Source: Monarcha castaneiventris obscurior | Lineage: Eukaryota; Chordata; Aves; Passeriformes; Monarchidae | Assembly (NCBI GenBank): GCA_026261815.1 | Contig: JAMPIT010000510.1 | Location: 19,812,001-19,876,000, forward strand | Direction of reading: 5' to 3' | DNA: 64,000 nucleotides | Shown: one piece after another, positions 1 to 13,200 of the stretch | How positions within the stretch are numbered: position 1 is the first letter of the stretch | Layout: each line of letters opens with the position of its first letter | The notes under the pieces: model-generated | Databases searched by the model: none | The model's input: only the letters and a program-made list of their open reading frames with translations | Told to the model about the DNA's origin: nothing | Translations under genes and position numbers: made by a program

Positions 1-348
1 GGAGACTGAGGGGAGACCCCACTGCAGTATAAAGCTGCCTCATGAAGGGAAGAGGGGGAGCAGGCACTGATCTCTTCTCTGTAGTGACAGGACTTGAGTG
101 AATGGCCTGAAGCTGTGTCAGGGGAGGTTTAGGTTGGGTATTAGAAACAGGTTCTTCACCCAGAGCGTGGTTGGGCACAGGCTCCCCAGGGAAGTGGTAA
201 CAGCACCAAGCCTGACAGAGCTCAAGAAGTGTTTGGACAATGCTCTCAGGCACATGGTGCGACTTTTAGGGATGGTCCTGAGCAGGGCCAGGAGTTCGAC
301 TTGATGATCGTGATGGGTCCCTTCAAACTTGACATATTCTGTGATTCT
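1..348 (+). mobile_element. CR1 non-LTR retrotransposon, 3' end
   Basis: This is a 5'-truncated CR1 LINE copy that enters from the left window edge. The sequence follows the CR1 3' region closely: the end of the reverse-transcriptase ORF, where reading frames contain the peptide run QGRFRLGIRNRFFTQ and then LPREVVTAPSLTELKKCLDN, followed by the short 3' UTR. It ends in the CR1 terminal repeat near 335-348 (attctgtgattct), so the right end is intact. The element no longer encodes a working protein, and the 68-codon open frame at 98-304 is a relic. CR1 is the dominant LINE of birds and reptiles, so this copy is strong evidence for the source organism. Confidence 0.95.
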
Positions 349-3300
349 TGGTCAGACTAACAAAGACAACTTCTTGCTCTGGGTCCCTGCACACACCATT
401 TCTCACACTGGCATCGGCCACTACAAAACCCACTTAAGAAAGAGACAAAAAGGCAGTAGCCAAAATAACAAACCAGGAAAAAAATTAAATTATCACCTTT
501 ACAATTTCTTCTGTGAAATAGTTTTGCAGAATTCTTGCATGCTGCATTGTCAACATGACTTCATGTGTTTTTACTGGAAAAGATGTGAATTCTGGAATGT
601 GTGTACACTACTAATGCAAACACTATTGTGATGTGCATCTACAAAGGCAAACTTTTTAAAACTTCTGTGAATACGCTCGTCTTCGTAAATTATTTGAAAG
701 TAAATATATCTTTTTGAATCGAAGAGCAAGCAACTATTTCTATATACTATACTTTCTTTAATAATTGGTTTGATTTCTATGTATCTTTTTTATTGTCAGC
801 AGTAAAAAAATCACACCTGAATACTAAGAAAAAAAACAATTCAAGAAATTATCATTCTAATAAAATTGCCTTATTGTAATTCCAGGAATGCATCATTTAT
901 TTCCTTTATGCTAATTTATTCAATAATTAGAAGGATCAGTGTTAACTTACCAGTATTTTAATTCCTCTAAATGATTTAACTGATTTTACTATGCACTGTT
1001 GCTTTTTATGAGAAAGTATAATAAAACTGTTCTGTACTATCTAAACTATCTAAAAGTAGATCTTACTTAAGTATACCTGGGCAGTAGATGTTCCTTTCAA
1101 TCTGCATTACTGATTTAATTAATATCAGTGTAATTTCTCTGAAGCAATAACCATAGCAATGACCAGAGTTTTAACTGTTACATTTGTTTCCAATATTGAA
1201 CACAATTTTCTAATTAGCTGAAGACAAACCTCCTGGTTCTCTAGTTTGTCTTTTCCAGGTTAGTCCAACTACTTTCTTGAATAATTATTTTAAAACTAAA
1301 CCAGCCTAACTGCTACCTGACCAGTCATCTTTTGTGGTCATTCGAATGACCATAACTGAGTATTACTGTGGTCTGAAAATGCTTTCCTTAGCTTTTCAAA
1401 CATGTTGTGAGAAGCTCCCCTTCCATAAACAAACACTAACAGAATTACCAATGTACTGCTTCGCTAAAGGCTTCCCGGGACTGCAAACTCATTAGGTGTT
1501 TTTCATTTGTAGTCTGAACCCAGCCAATCATTACACAATTGCTCAGTGTACATATTTCAGTGGTGTCTCAAGCAGGTCACGGTCATGTCAAGCATTCAGA
1601 GATCATGTGAAAAGCACAGAGCCAATACTGCACTTTATGTCCCTTTCACTTTATTGTGGACAGTGAGTCAACAATACAGCAACGAATTGCAAAGAAAGAG
1701 CTGCCAAACAGTCTTGTATACAAGATATTAAAAACTTAAATAAACAGAAAGGGAATCAGGTACATTCTCAACAACAATATGCAACAACACACTGAATTCA
1801 GATACTTAATTTGGGTGACCAGAAGGACAGTCATGCACAGCTCTCTTGTGCTACGAAGTTCAAATGTTATCAGACCACATCCCTATCTTTAGCAGGTACC
1901 CTAACTTCAGCAAGTTTCCTGCTATCACTCTTCAAGCAGATCCCAATGAGTTTCCTTTTCTTCCAGTCATGCAACCAACACACACTGTTTATGCCTCCAA
2001 CCTCTTCTGAGACAGAAGCCAACATTTAGAAACCCTTCTGCCTTCTGTGTGGCTACATGTGAGCAGACTTGGTTGTGTCTAGCGGTATGTTCCCTTGCAA
2101 CAGTGCAGGACAGCCTCGCAAAATGAAAGGATCTACCCAAGAATGCAGGGGCAAAAGAACTAAAGTAAAGCTTTCAAGCGCATCCATGGCTACTAGTCCA
2201 AGTGCTCCCAAGTTTGGGGCCTCCTGGGTAGCTTTTCTTTCTAGCTGACAGCCTCCTCTTCCACTTCAACTCAGATCCAGGGTTCACCATCCGGCTCCTG
2301 GCACCATAAGGAAATGCCATTCACTAATATTTCATTAAATCTTCAAAGAAATTCTCTTCATGGTTCCCAGTAATTCCTCCGTTTCAGGCCAGATATGCTT
2401 ACTATCCCTAACATTTCACCTTTCCCATTTAACAGGAGAACTTAACTCCTCAGTCCACTCGATCACAGCCCAGAGAGAAGAGAAAAAATGTCTCCCAAAC
2501 ATGTTTAGCAAAAGTAATCCCCACATTCTGCACCAGTTAATGGGATCTTTCTTGGGGAAAGGCCTTATTTGATTTTGCATTGTAGATTACAATGTCCTGC
2601 ATATAAAGTTTAAAGCAAAGAAACACTGCTAACTCTTATTTCTCTTATTTACTACTACGTACTATCCATGAAGTCAGAAACACTATCCCACTTACGTTTT
2701 GCAGCAGGACATACAAATCCCTTTATCAGACAAAATTTGATAGGCCACTTTGGCCTTCCGGTTCTCGCTACTCCTTGCAATAAATCCCACAACTTCCTGC
2801 AGCCTTAAAAAACCCTTTCACAATTCTATTTTTCATGCATGAGGTGTAAGACTCGCACAGAGAGAGGCCAAAGACATGCTTCTGCGTAGGGGCCTCCTCA
2901 TTTGTATGCAGCAGACCAGATTCCCACCAGTTTGTACCTAAATGTCAGTCCTAATACATAGTTATCACAGTAAGATAGCCAAGGTGATTTATCTTAATCA
3001 TGAAGCAAAATATTACTGTGTTTCATGGGCAAAAAGGTACATTTTTACCCACTTCTTTTGAAATAGCTGGAACCATACACACATATAATTTTTCAGTTGT
3101 TCTTTCATTTCGACAAGTTATGTGCTGCTGCTAAGGGCACCAGCACTTGAAAGAAAGGTTCTTTGGATATAGTCTCCCAGGAAAGCAGAATTTTTAGAAC
3201 AGCAATTTCTTGTTTGCTGTCAATCAGGAAATGTCCATAAATGGTTCATAAAATCTTTTTGAAACTGAGAGTTGCAAATTATGCTTATGAGCACTGATAA

Positions 3301-3956
3301 ACACATCTTCTAGATCTCAAGTTTTCCCTGAAGAGAGGGCCAAACAAACCCATAACATTAATTTATTTTGCCATAACCCCATAAATCATTACCTTACCAA
3401 AATTTTGAGGTTAGTGGGAAGAAATCCCCTTGTTCTCTGTACTGACCCCCTTCCTGGAGCCAAGAGACATGGAAACACACCTCAGGAAAATATATCTCCA
3501 ACTATTAACTCAACCATTGTCTTCAAAACTCAAAGTATTTCAATAAAACCCCAAAGGAATAAAAAAAAAATTAAAAGGCCTCCCTATCAGCTACAAAAAT
3601 TGAGAACAATTAGGAACTTTGAATAACATTCTCCAGCCTCACAGGAGCTGTAGATCAATGCAGTATTCAGGAATACATATGTCCAAAAGCCCAAAGTGAA
3701 TTTTACAGAAAGGTCATAGTTTGTCTGATAGCAAGAGACTTCAAAACCTCCATCTCTTTCAAGAGCATGGCTCCCAGAGAGGAGGAAAACTTTCCCAAGT
3801 GAAGACAGCTTGGTGGAATTGACCAGAGAGCTTCTGCGTCCTCAAACTTACTAGCAACAGAATAGGCAAACAGCACTTCTTGTCACTCATCACCATGACC
3901 TTCATCTTGTCCACTTCCCCTCTTAGTGCCAAAATTGCCTTATTTGAGCCAAAGGG
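349..3956. other. unique AT-rich non-coding stretch
   Basis: No repeat family or gene is recognised here. Open frames are short (100 codons or fewer) and unlike known proteins. One minus-strand open segment, 2696-2796, has splice-like flanks and is listed separately. A-rich runs (for example 3560-3570) are short. The stretch is consistent with intron or intergenic DNA. Confidence 0.6.
2696..2796 (-). other. weak internal exon candidate (unidentified)
   Basis: Read on the minus strand, this 101-nt segment is preceded by a T6 run and ctgcag, and followed by GTAAGTG, a near-perfect donor. One frame is open for about 33 codons and includes the runs SSENRKAKVAYQILSDKG and ICMSCCKT. It is closed by a TGA about 11 codons upstream of the acceptor and by the TAA inside the donor. 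I recognise no family. In AT-rich DNA an open stretch of about 40 codons occurs by chance, so this is only a candidate. It would fit a leftward gene starting at the 57.3-kb promoter, but nothing links the two directly. Confidence 0.15.
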
Positions 3957-4412
3957 ATCATAGGATGGTTGGGGGTGGAAAACGCCTTTAAAATCATCGA
4001 GTCCTACCATTAACCCAGTATTGCCAAATCCATCACTAAACCATGTCCCCAAATACCACTTTATGCATCTTTAAAAAACCTCCATGGGGATGGTGACTCC
4101 ACCACTTCCCCAGGTTGTCTGTTCCAATGCTTGACAATCCTTTATGGGAAACAACTTCTAATTTTCAGTCTAAACCTCTCCTGGTACAGCTTGAGGCCAT
4201 TTCCTCTTGTCCTGTCACATGTTCCCTGGGAGAAGAGACCGACCCCCACCTGGCTACACCCTCCTTTCAGGCAGTTGTAGAGAGCAATAAGGTACCTCCC
4301 TAAGCCTCATTTTCTCCAGGCTAAACATGCTCAGGTATCTCAGTTGCTCCTCAGACTTGAGTTCCAGACCCTTCCCCAGCTCCACTGCCCTTCTCTGGAC
4401 ACACCCCAGTCA
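3957..4412 (-). mobile_element. CR1 retrotransposon fragment
   Basis: This is a minus-strand CR1 copy of about 455 bp. Its 3' end lies at the left (atcataggatggttgg, the reverse of the CR1 tail). The body then runs through the characteristic blocks 'cctctcctggtacagcttga', 'tttcctcttgtcctgtcac' and 'cctttcaggcagttgtagag'. Its 5' truncation point is near 4412. The sequence is clearly diverged, with many substitutions, and is non-coding. Open frames of 97 codons (-) and 62 codons (+) in this block are by-products of the repeat. Confidence 0.95.
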
Positions 4413-5613
4413 TTTTACTCTTCTGGAGCATAAGCAATGCTACTTCACTGTATGGAGAAAGGTTACCATCAATACTCAGACTTTGGAATAGGTCTTGGTT
4501 ACAGCAACGCATTGCTCACACCCTCATTTTACCTTTATAAAAAGAGCTCAACTGGGAACAAAGGCAATTCTTTTGAATCCAGTCTACAAGCTGTCTCCTT
4601 TGCCATTGCCTTTTGTTGAGCAGCCATTCTGATTTTTATTGCAATCGTACAAAAAAGCATTTTCAGGTATTTTTTTCATACTTTTAACAGTAGTTCAGTC
4701 ATTTAAACCCATGGTAAAAGAAATCAGTGTTCCAGACTCCCAAAGGCCACCATGATTCACATGCAAAGTATGTCTGTCTATTTCACTAGTATTTCCCAAG
4801 AATAGTTACTATCTGCCAATTTACACACAAATCCATCACTGACAGGGAGGTCATATGCCAACAGTGTATTTCTCCACTGCCTTTAATTTAGATTTATAAT
4901 AGTATTTTTTTCACAGATAAATACAAGTTGGCAAAATACTGGTCATACTGCAAGGAGTTTCATTTTCCTTAGGGGAAAGTAGATGCCAAATAGTGATGGA
5001 GCACCAGGAGGCCATAAAAACAGAATTGTAAGTCCACAGATATTCTATAGTAAGTTGACTAAATAATTTTTTTTTCCCCTGCTGGGGGGATTATAGTTGA
5101 ATTGCAGCATCTGCAAAATCCAAAGTCCTTTGCCGCTACAAAATTATTTTCTACTTGGGTCCAAGCTTTATGGTAGTTGGCTTCCCAATCACAGAAAGTC
5201 ATACATTATTTACAAATCTTTGCTTATAAGTCTGTTATGAATACATTAACCGTTTTCTTACCTTCAGAGCTCATTAGCAACAGGAACAAGTCTTCTAATG
5301 CTATTTTCCACTATATATCCCCTGCATATGCTGAACCTGCTGTGCCACTCAGAGGTGGTGTATTTCCAATGTTAGCCTTATTTTAAAGAGTGAATTGAAA
5401 AAACAAATTGACTATAAGGAAAAAAAATCATTAAAAAACCCCAAAGCACGTTGACCCAGCAGGTAGGTATCTAATGGGTCTTTGTGAACTCTGCCTAGAT
5501 ACAGGGATTTATTGTCAAAACACGGCAGACTTTTTAGCCTTGCTTCTAAGGAAATTGACGATTACACAGTCACATTGTATAGGCACTCATCAATCCTTCC
5601 TTAGCCACCCTTG

Positions 5614-5643
5614 AACCTCTTGGCCAGTTGTAAGCAACTCTGA
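5614..5643 (+). repeat. dispersed repeat copy A (unclassified)
   Basis: About 30 bp (aacctcttggccagttgtaa, then gcaactctga) match 32903-32932 at 26 of 30 positions in the same orientation. The similarity fades on both sides, although a second patch (acaggtcttgtgaaa and onward) has a looser counterpart after the other copy. This suggests two decayed copies of an interspersed element that I cannot name, possibly an endogenous-retrovirus internal piece. Partner: 32903-32932. Confidence 0.45.
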
Positions 5644-7212
5644 GTTGGGTTCAGGGAAGAAAGACATCTCAGAAACAGAAGTCCTGACAGGTCTTGTGAA
5701 AATTAGAGGCTGGATAGGCACAGAAGACAGAGAGGAGTATTTTGCCCACCCTGGGAGGCAACAGCCTGTTTTCTGTCCCCACACACCTAACTCACATCAG
5801 CCACAGCCTGGGCTGACGTTTACCCAGCAGGCTGGGAAAATAGAGCAAACAAGCCATGCTGCAGGAGCTGAGAGGGATTAAAGGATGGAAGACACAATCC
5901 CACACAAATCCAAGTTTTCCCACTGAAGCCGCTTGGTTCTCGGTAACTTTTTTCACAGACGAAATTGGTGAATAGAAAACTTACGTTTTCATTTAATGCA
6001 AATGTGTATATAATTATGAATGAATATACTCTGCCAGGCTGGTTATAAGAAATAGGCAGAGTCTGGTCATATGGAGCTAAATGGTATAAACTGGAGTTAT
6101 TCCTCCAAATTCAGTGGAAAAATGGCAGTCCACCCTGGAAAAGATCACAGACCTCATGGAACCCAAGGAACACAGGTGAGAAGTGAGACCAAGATGGGAC
6201 GGGGACCTCCCTTCCCTGCAGATCCCAGCTGCATGACACCATGGTTTGTGAGTCAGCAGGATACTCTCCCTTCCTGGGCTCAGCAGCAACTCATTCAAAT
6301 CCCTCGTCAGAGAGAGGGGCCACTGCCATGTTATATTGGAGCAATTTAGATGAGAACTGTGTGGGAATTCTTAATTGCTGTACTTTGGCTCTGCCTTTGT
6401 GTTTTGCTATGGACTGCACAGATAGGCAAGCTTTTATAACTGTAAGCACATTTTACATAGATATAGATAGATGTACATTTCTGCTCAATGGTAAATTCAG
6501 TCTTATATACTAAGAAAGCAGACTGCAGTGATTTGCTTTTAGCTGGTTAAGCAGTCTGAAGTGATCCAAGAAAGAGAAATCAAGGAAAATAGAACATTAT
6601 TTCACTCTTCAGTCAGTTTGCCTAGTTACAAGGCTCTTGCCAAACAAAAATGTAATATCTCTGCTAAAATTAGGGTATTAGTTCTAATTACAAGGCACAT
6701 AAAAATCTTAAAATTCTGGAGCTGAACTGATAATGTTGCTATGGAAATAAGCTTAATTACTATAGACCAGCTAACAAACTTCTCAATGTTGCTATCTTTA
6801 CAAGCTACCTCCGCTCCTGAAAATTTGTGGTTTTTTCCTCCCTCAAATGGGACTAAATATCTCTAGTGTTAACAGTAATTAAATTCAGACATTCCAAGTC
6901 TGAGGCTATTCTGAGAATTGCTTGACAGAGGCTGAGGCAAGAGAAACACAGAGCGCAGTGCTTCGGTGTAACCATTCCAAACAGTTAAAACCACATTTTT
7001 ATCCGTGTGCTAATTCAAACACACCAGGCAATGCAAATTCCCCCTGTACATAACAATGAATGCATGCATGCTCGGCCCACACATTTTTTTCCCCCTCAAA
7101 CAGGAGGAAAATTTATGAGAGGGAGAGCCACACAGCAGAGGCTTTTCCTGCACTCCCCAGGCTTTGGTTACCAGTTACTCCTTATGAATACCTAAGTGTG
7201 CATATGGAAACA

Positions 7213-7238
7213 CACGTGCATATGAATATATGCACGTG
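7213..7238. repeat. perfect 11-bp inverted repeat with 4-nt loop
   Basis: The left arm cacgtgcatat (7213-7223) and right arm atatgcacgtg (7228-7238) are exact reverse complements around the spacer gaat. Each arm ends in CACGTG, the canonical E-box, so the hairpin carries two E-boxes 16 bp apart (start to start: 7213 and 7233, allowing for the spacer). Flanking sequence from 7196 to 7250 is also rich in alternating purine-pyrimidine (tgcatatg, tgtatgcac). It could extrude as a cruciform, be a paired bHLH site, or simply be a decayed CA/TA microsatellite. Confidence 0.8.
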
Positions 7239-10200
7239 AATGTATGCACAGAAGAAAAAGATCATTCATGAGGAGACTCTGGCGTTTTGCTTTCCCACAG
7301 CAGGAAGCCCCATGCTTGAGCTCAGGCACTGAGGAACGGGCAGCTCGCAGGGCAGAGGAAAGGCAGCAGGGCTCGTGCTCCAATGTGACCATAATTCCAC
7401 ACGCTGGACACCACAGGGTATGGGCTCCAGAGGGGATAAGCTGGTTTTGCTGGGGATGGAGGGGGCAGAAGACAGGCAGCAGGCCCTGGTCCAATCCAAG
7501 AATTGCCCAGCTGCAGGGGCTGAGACAGAGCTGGCCCTACAAGTCTTGTGTACCCCAACAAGAAGGACCCTACTCCTTGCCCCTTCCTGAAGGGACTTTC
7601 ATCCAGTGGGTGTGCCTATTCATCCTGCTTCAAAGAGGGCCATACCTAAACCCAGCTGGGGCAGAAACACGTGATGAACACGACCCACTGGCTACCAGCC
7701 CACAGGCAGGAAAATGCAGATAGTCAAAGCGAACTCCACAAACACTCAGTGTCTGCTTTCCTTTCCAGCATTTGGGGGTAGTCTGCTGGAATTTTTCACT
7801 GATAGAAAAGGAACTCAAATTTATCAGATAGTTTATACACCATGAATAATTTAAGCAGTCTTAATAAACAGCTGAAATCAGAAAACCTACAAGGAGAACA
7901 TTTTACAATATTCCTTGTTGGTGGCCTGCAATACAAACTTGCTTACATCCAATCTGACAAATGTCACTCTGCTGACTTTAGTTTAATTACTCCTAATTTA
8001 TACCAGTCTGAAAGCAAAATAATTTGTTTAATTTCCCAAAGGATAAAAATACTGCTCACTTCAGAAACATTAGCTTTTTAAAGGATTCTTCGTTCATATT
8101 ATTTTCCAAAGATTTTCTTAAATCTATTTAAAATCAATGCATGCTTGCCAAATTCTACACAGTAATAATTCAGAGATAATTGGTCTCAGAATAACCTTAC
8201 CAAAAATTGAAGCAAAAATGCCTCTGAAATTCTGACACTCTGAAACCACATTTAGATCATAGAAAACATTTTCAAATTGGTTCAGAGTTGAGGAAACACG
8301 TATGCTAGTTACTACATATTTCTTCCTTGGTGAAACTGCAGAAGGTACATCAGTTCTTGGATTCACAGAAGTTAAGCCCAGAGGAATGAACCAATTATGT
8401 GGTCTGACCTCTTTATATGAGGAGTTATTAAATTTCATTCATTAGCTCCTTTATTGAGCCATAGAAGTGGTGACTTACTTCCAGTTGGAATTTCAATGGT
8501 ATCAGCTTTCAACTGTTAGTCCTTGACAGTCCTTTCTTCACCAGTCTTTCACTGTCACCATCCCTTTGTGGCCGAGTTTAAATATGACATCAAGTCACCT
8601 CTCAGGCTTTCTTTGAGGTGTTCAGTGCCTGTCACTGTGTTTCCTTATTTCCATGGTTCCTTTCTGCACCTTCTTCAGTTTTTGATGTTCTTTTTAAAAC
8701 AAGGACATAAATTCTTCAAAGAGAGGCAAAAAAGCCATCTATTTTTTCCACCCTGTGGTTTATACACTCAGAGACTAAAATCAGCATCTGGCTATAACCT
8801 CACTAGAATGCTTCAGCTTTCCACCAAATATTTGAAGAGAGCAAAAGCAGCACCACATAGAATTTGTTTCTGTAGCCAGGTGGATTGCTTCAGGCTAACT
8901 GGCCTCATTAAACATAAGCAATGCCTCTTCCTCTAGCTTAGGCTTCCTAAAGAAAAACTCAGTGTCTATCTGATGCAGAGGATAAGTTCTGCTGGAGCCA
9001 GTATTGAGTATCCCACACAGACATGGGATCTGTATGATATGAAACAGACTCTAAATATACATCTGCAGAGTTTAACTTCCCATTGTTTTTAGCAGCACAA
9101 TCGTTTACATCAGTGCAAAAAGCAGGTGCTGCTTAAAGAGTCCAGCAGCATCAGCAGCCACTTGCACTGGGGTGCTTCTCAGCAGCAAATCCCCTCATTT
9201 GGTCCAGAGAGGCAGCATGCACTCCATGTGGAAAGAAGAAACACAGCTGATGTGGTCTTCATTACTTCAGCTGCTGCTCCTGGAGCAAGTCCTCAGGTCA
9301 CACAGAGCACCCTGCAGATTGCTGCCTAAGAATAAATGGTCAGGAGAAAGATGGATGCACTGGCACATCAAGTGCCAGAAAAGGCAGAAGGCAGGCTTAA
9401 ACCACACCAGGTGCGATGCAGAAATCTTCAGGTTAACAGCTCATAAGCTGCTTCTGGACTCTCCTGAGACACTTACTAGCATATTACTTATTAGCTTATT
9501 TCTTATTAGCACGCTAATGCAGCTCTACAGCCTGGGGGACTTGCTGTGGTGGGGACATCCGGCACATCTGTGGCAGCAGCTCAGGGAAGGCCCAGCCCTC
9601 TCACAGGTCTCACAGGAAATGTGCCCCAGTAAATAAGGGGCAGGAAAACCCATCCCTGAAGGAAGCAAATACCACCTGATCTCCCTGCCAGGGCCAGCTG
9701 AGAGAAAGTCTGTAATGAGCTCTCCAACTGTTTCCACTCCCGTGGCTGTAAAGAAAAGAGGAGCCAGACACTTTCCTCTTCTCAGCAGCCACTAATACAC
9801 TGAGACAAACAGTGTGTCCTCCATGCCAGCTTCTGAGACATGTAAAGCAATATCCATAGTCTACAGGTGCATGACATGCACACCAGCTCTGGGGACAGGC
9901 CAAAGGTGACAAGGCTGCAGCTGGTCAGGAAGGGACATGCTGGTCATGCTCCATTCCCACCAGCAGCCCTCCTGCCCCATGCCACAGTCCCGAGACTTTT
10001 GCAGAAAAAACTGCTGGCACAGGTAAGGGCACCCCAACCCAACAATTAATTTTGAGTAACCTCCTCCAGCAAGAAGCATGTGGTGTGACTTCCCAGCAAG
10101 ATATCAGTAGGTTTGAGTCCTGCATGCCTCTTTCAGATTTGTTTCTGCTAACACTGCCAGGCAGCCCTCAGCTGCTCACACAGACCTCCTCTCAGCCTGT

Positions 10201-13200
10201 TCCCACAAGAGCAGCAGCGACCCAGGCTCTGCACTCAAGCTGGGAGTCCTTGCCCTCTCTGGAGGTGCAGCTTCACTTGCTCCCTCCTCCTCAGCTCTCA
10301 GCTCCCCACCACACTTCTCAGTGTGAAAGGGCACCACTCCCTGTGCACCCTAGGGCAGTCCCTAGGGACAGCACAGCTTCTTGTGCAGTGCCTACTCTCA
10401 CGAGTGGTGTCTCTGCTTTCCCTGGGCACTCTCCTCCAGCCTAATTGCGCTTTCCCAGGGAAAAAACAAAGTGCTGCAGTAAGGCAACTGCAAAGTAACA
10501 GCATGAATACAGGGTGGGAAGGGGATGGGGGAGTAAAACTGTGTCTTTAACCTTATTCTTGACTTGTATTTGGCTTTGAGTGCTCCACTATGCAACTTTA
10601 TAATAGAGTTTCCCTGCAGTGGGGTTACATGGATCCGTGCAAGCACCTGCAGGGTCAGCAGACTCGGAGAGGAGGATGGAGCACGCCTGCTTGGAGACTT
10701 TTCCACAGAAAAGTTTCCAGGGCTCTGATATCCCCACTGAGATGACAGGGCACCAATCTTCAAAGGCTTTTCTGAACTCCCTATATGGAGCTGAGTTTAT
10801 TTACTTTAAGGACATTCATCCCCTACGGCCAACAGGGAGCACAAGGGCTCGAGCTGCTGCAAGAAAAAGTCTGCTTGCCATGACCTTGCATTCCCTGAAA
10901 TTGTTGGAAATCTTTCTGAGACAGCTTGGAGCAGGGCACTGGATCAGGCAGCTAATTATAAAACTTGACTGACTTTGCAAGCATACCTGACTCCCATGGA
11001 GACTCACACAGCAGGGCTCATGGATTTCTGTTGTGTACAAACATCAGCTGGTTTTCAAATGATCATTAATATAATTTCCCCAAAATTTGTAGCACACTGA
11101 ACTCCCTGCTGTGCAAACATGATCAGGCCATTGGGTTCAAAGTTCCATATGTTTCCCACCTTCCTAGGGAAGCATCTTAAAAATCACTTTAAATGTTAAC
11201 ATTTCCTTTTGCACTTTCCTCTCTCAAAAATATTGTTTAATGAATCTGTAAAACCTCTAAAATCAGGTTGTCATCTTTGGACATAAGCCATGTTTGGAAT
11301 TTCTCATCTAGAAAGGCAAATGTTTCACTAAGTTCTGACCATCTAAATCCAGGAAACTGTGAAATGAAAACTATTTTACCATCTTATCTGTGGTTGTTGC
11401 CTCCTATATACTTTATAGTTGACATATGTATAATACAAGGGGATGTAAAATATATTCACCTAGATAGTAGTCAGTCAGTCGAAAAAGGACCAGCACAGCA
11501 TAAGTCCACAGCAGATTTTAGCTTCTGCCTGTTCCAGAGAATAATAGCTGGCTGTCTGGCTCTGCAAGTAATGGATTACGCATGCACACACACAAAACAC
11601 AAGACACCTGTGCAAAAAGAGTGCTCTGATTCTCTAAGAAAATGTGGGCATTCCCTTAGGCTAATTTTTTTCCCCTCTATCTACTTGCAAAGTACTAAGG
11701 AGAATATGTGGTATTGGAAGCTATTACATTCTGAATGACTGATGTAATTGCATTTGAGTCTTACCATGACCTCTACATATCCACAAACCCAAGGCCAATT
11801 TAACCGAATGCTCTGCTATTCCATTCACCTGCAAAGATGCTTCCCAGATGAATTTGCAAGTCCTTTAAAGCGAGCATCGTTTCATCATTCCCTGGTTGCC
11901 ACCCAATTCAGACTCATTACAGCACTTCCACTACTGCCCAGTCAAACAGCAGACAGAGCTTGCAAATGTTGTTAATGGTAGTGCAATACCCTATATGAAG
12001 AAGAGTCAAATGTAATATGCCAGAACTCATCCCAGCCCGACAAGTAATACTAGCTAACTGTAGCAAAAGTGACACGTCATCTGAGTGCAAAGTACTTTCA
12101 AAAATGTCTTAATAAGGCACACAGCGCAGTGGCTCAGAAGTAGCAATCAGTGGTAGGATGCTGCCAGCTCTGACTCTGGTAGGTGAGTTGGGAGCTATGG
12201 ACTTGGCTGAGCATCCTGCATGAGCAGCACAGAGCACTGCTGCTCAGGGATGGAGCAGCTGCCTTGGAAAGGGAAGAGACAGAGCTGAGATGGAGATGGA
12301 AGCATGCCCTACCTGGCCTGGGCTCATAGCCCCTGGAGGCAGTGGATTTGGAGCAGGGAGAATGGGCACTTCATCAATTTTGACTAATGATGACACAGAA
12401 TCTGAAGTGTTATGGGACGAAATAAAGGGCTCCCCACACAGCCACTCAAAAATCCAGGATGGGCATATAGGCACCTGTGCCCACAGCACGTGTGCAGCCC
12501 CTCCTGAGTGCTGTGGTGGCAACAGCCTTCTGGGAGCTGAGGCCACGTAAGACCAGCTGTGAGCACTCATGGTGCCCTGCACAACAAACTAGGAGAGGAT
12601 ATACCTGGGCAAACCAAGACACAGGGAGTACTTGGTTAAGTCTAGCCCCTAGATTTCTTTCCTTCTTTATAATGCACAGAGAGAGTCTCAAAGAGCAGGC
12701 TGCTGCATTTTCTTTAAATTCAGTGCTTGTCTGCAGCATTTATTTGAAAGACCCTCTTGATGAGTGAGGAACAAGGAGAACGAAGGAACCACAAAAGTGA
12801 CCTCTGCTTGAGGGAAAGAAATAATTTTGATCAAATGGGTTATAACTGTTTTTCAGCAATGTTAACCTCTATCTTGTATGGATGCCATATAAATAGCTGG
12901 AAGAAACAAAATGCTTATTAATGATCAAAACTGTCCCTGCTTTCAATTAAGGAATGAAAGAAAATGCTAGCTAGTCACATCTATGTCCTTTGAAAGATTC
13001 CAAAGAGGAGAGAAATTATAGGACATTTCCAACATTTTTTGGATAAAGAAATTGAGCTCAAGAAAACTAAAAATCTTTCAAGTGACTTTGAATACTCCTG
13101 ATGAAACAAAAGCAAGTACAAGTAAAGCCTGAAGGATTTATTTTCTATCTTGCTTCTGGAGTTGCCTCAAACAGTTTATTTTTTGGTTTTTTTGCAGAGA

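Noticed and set aside
7244..7723. 159-codon plus frame among many overlapping frames
   Set aside because: No family resemblance, no splice or promoter context, and equally long frames run in other phases and on the opposite strand.
11268..11738. 156-codon plus frame
   Set aside because: Composition and content match translated AT-rich non-coding DNA. No domain is recognised and no regulatory or splice context is visible.
12235..12300. gggatggagcagctgccttg and nearby, suggestive of the CR1 body
   Set aside because: The resemblance is limited to a short G/A-rich phrase, and the expected next blocks are absent.
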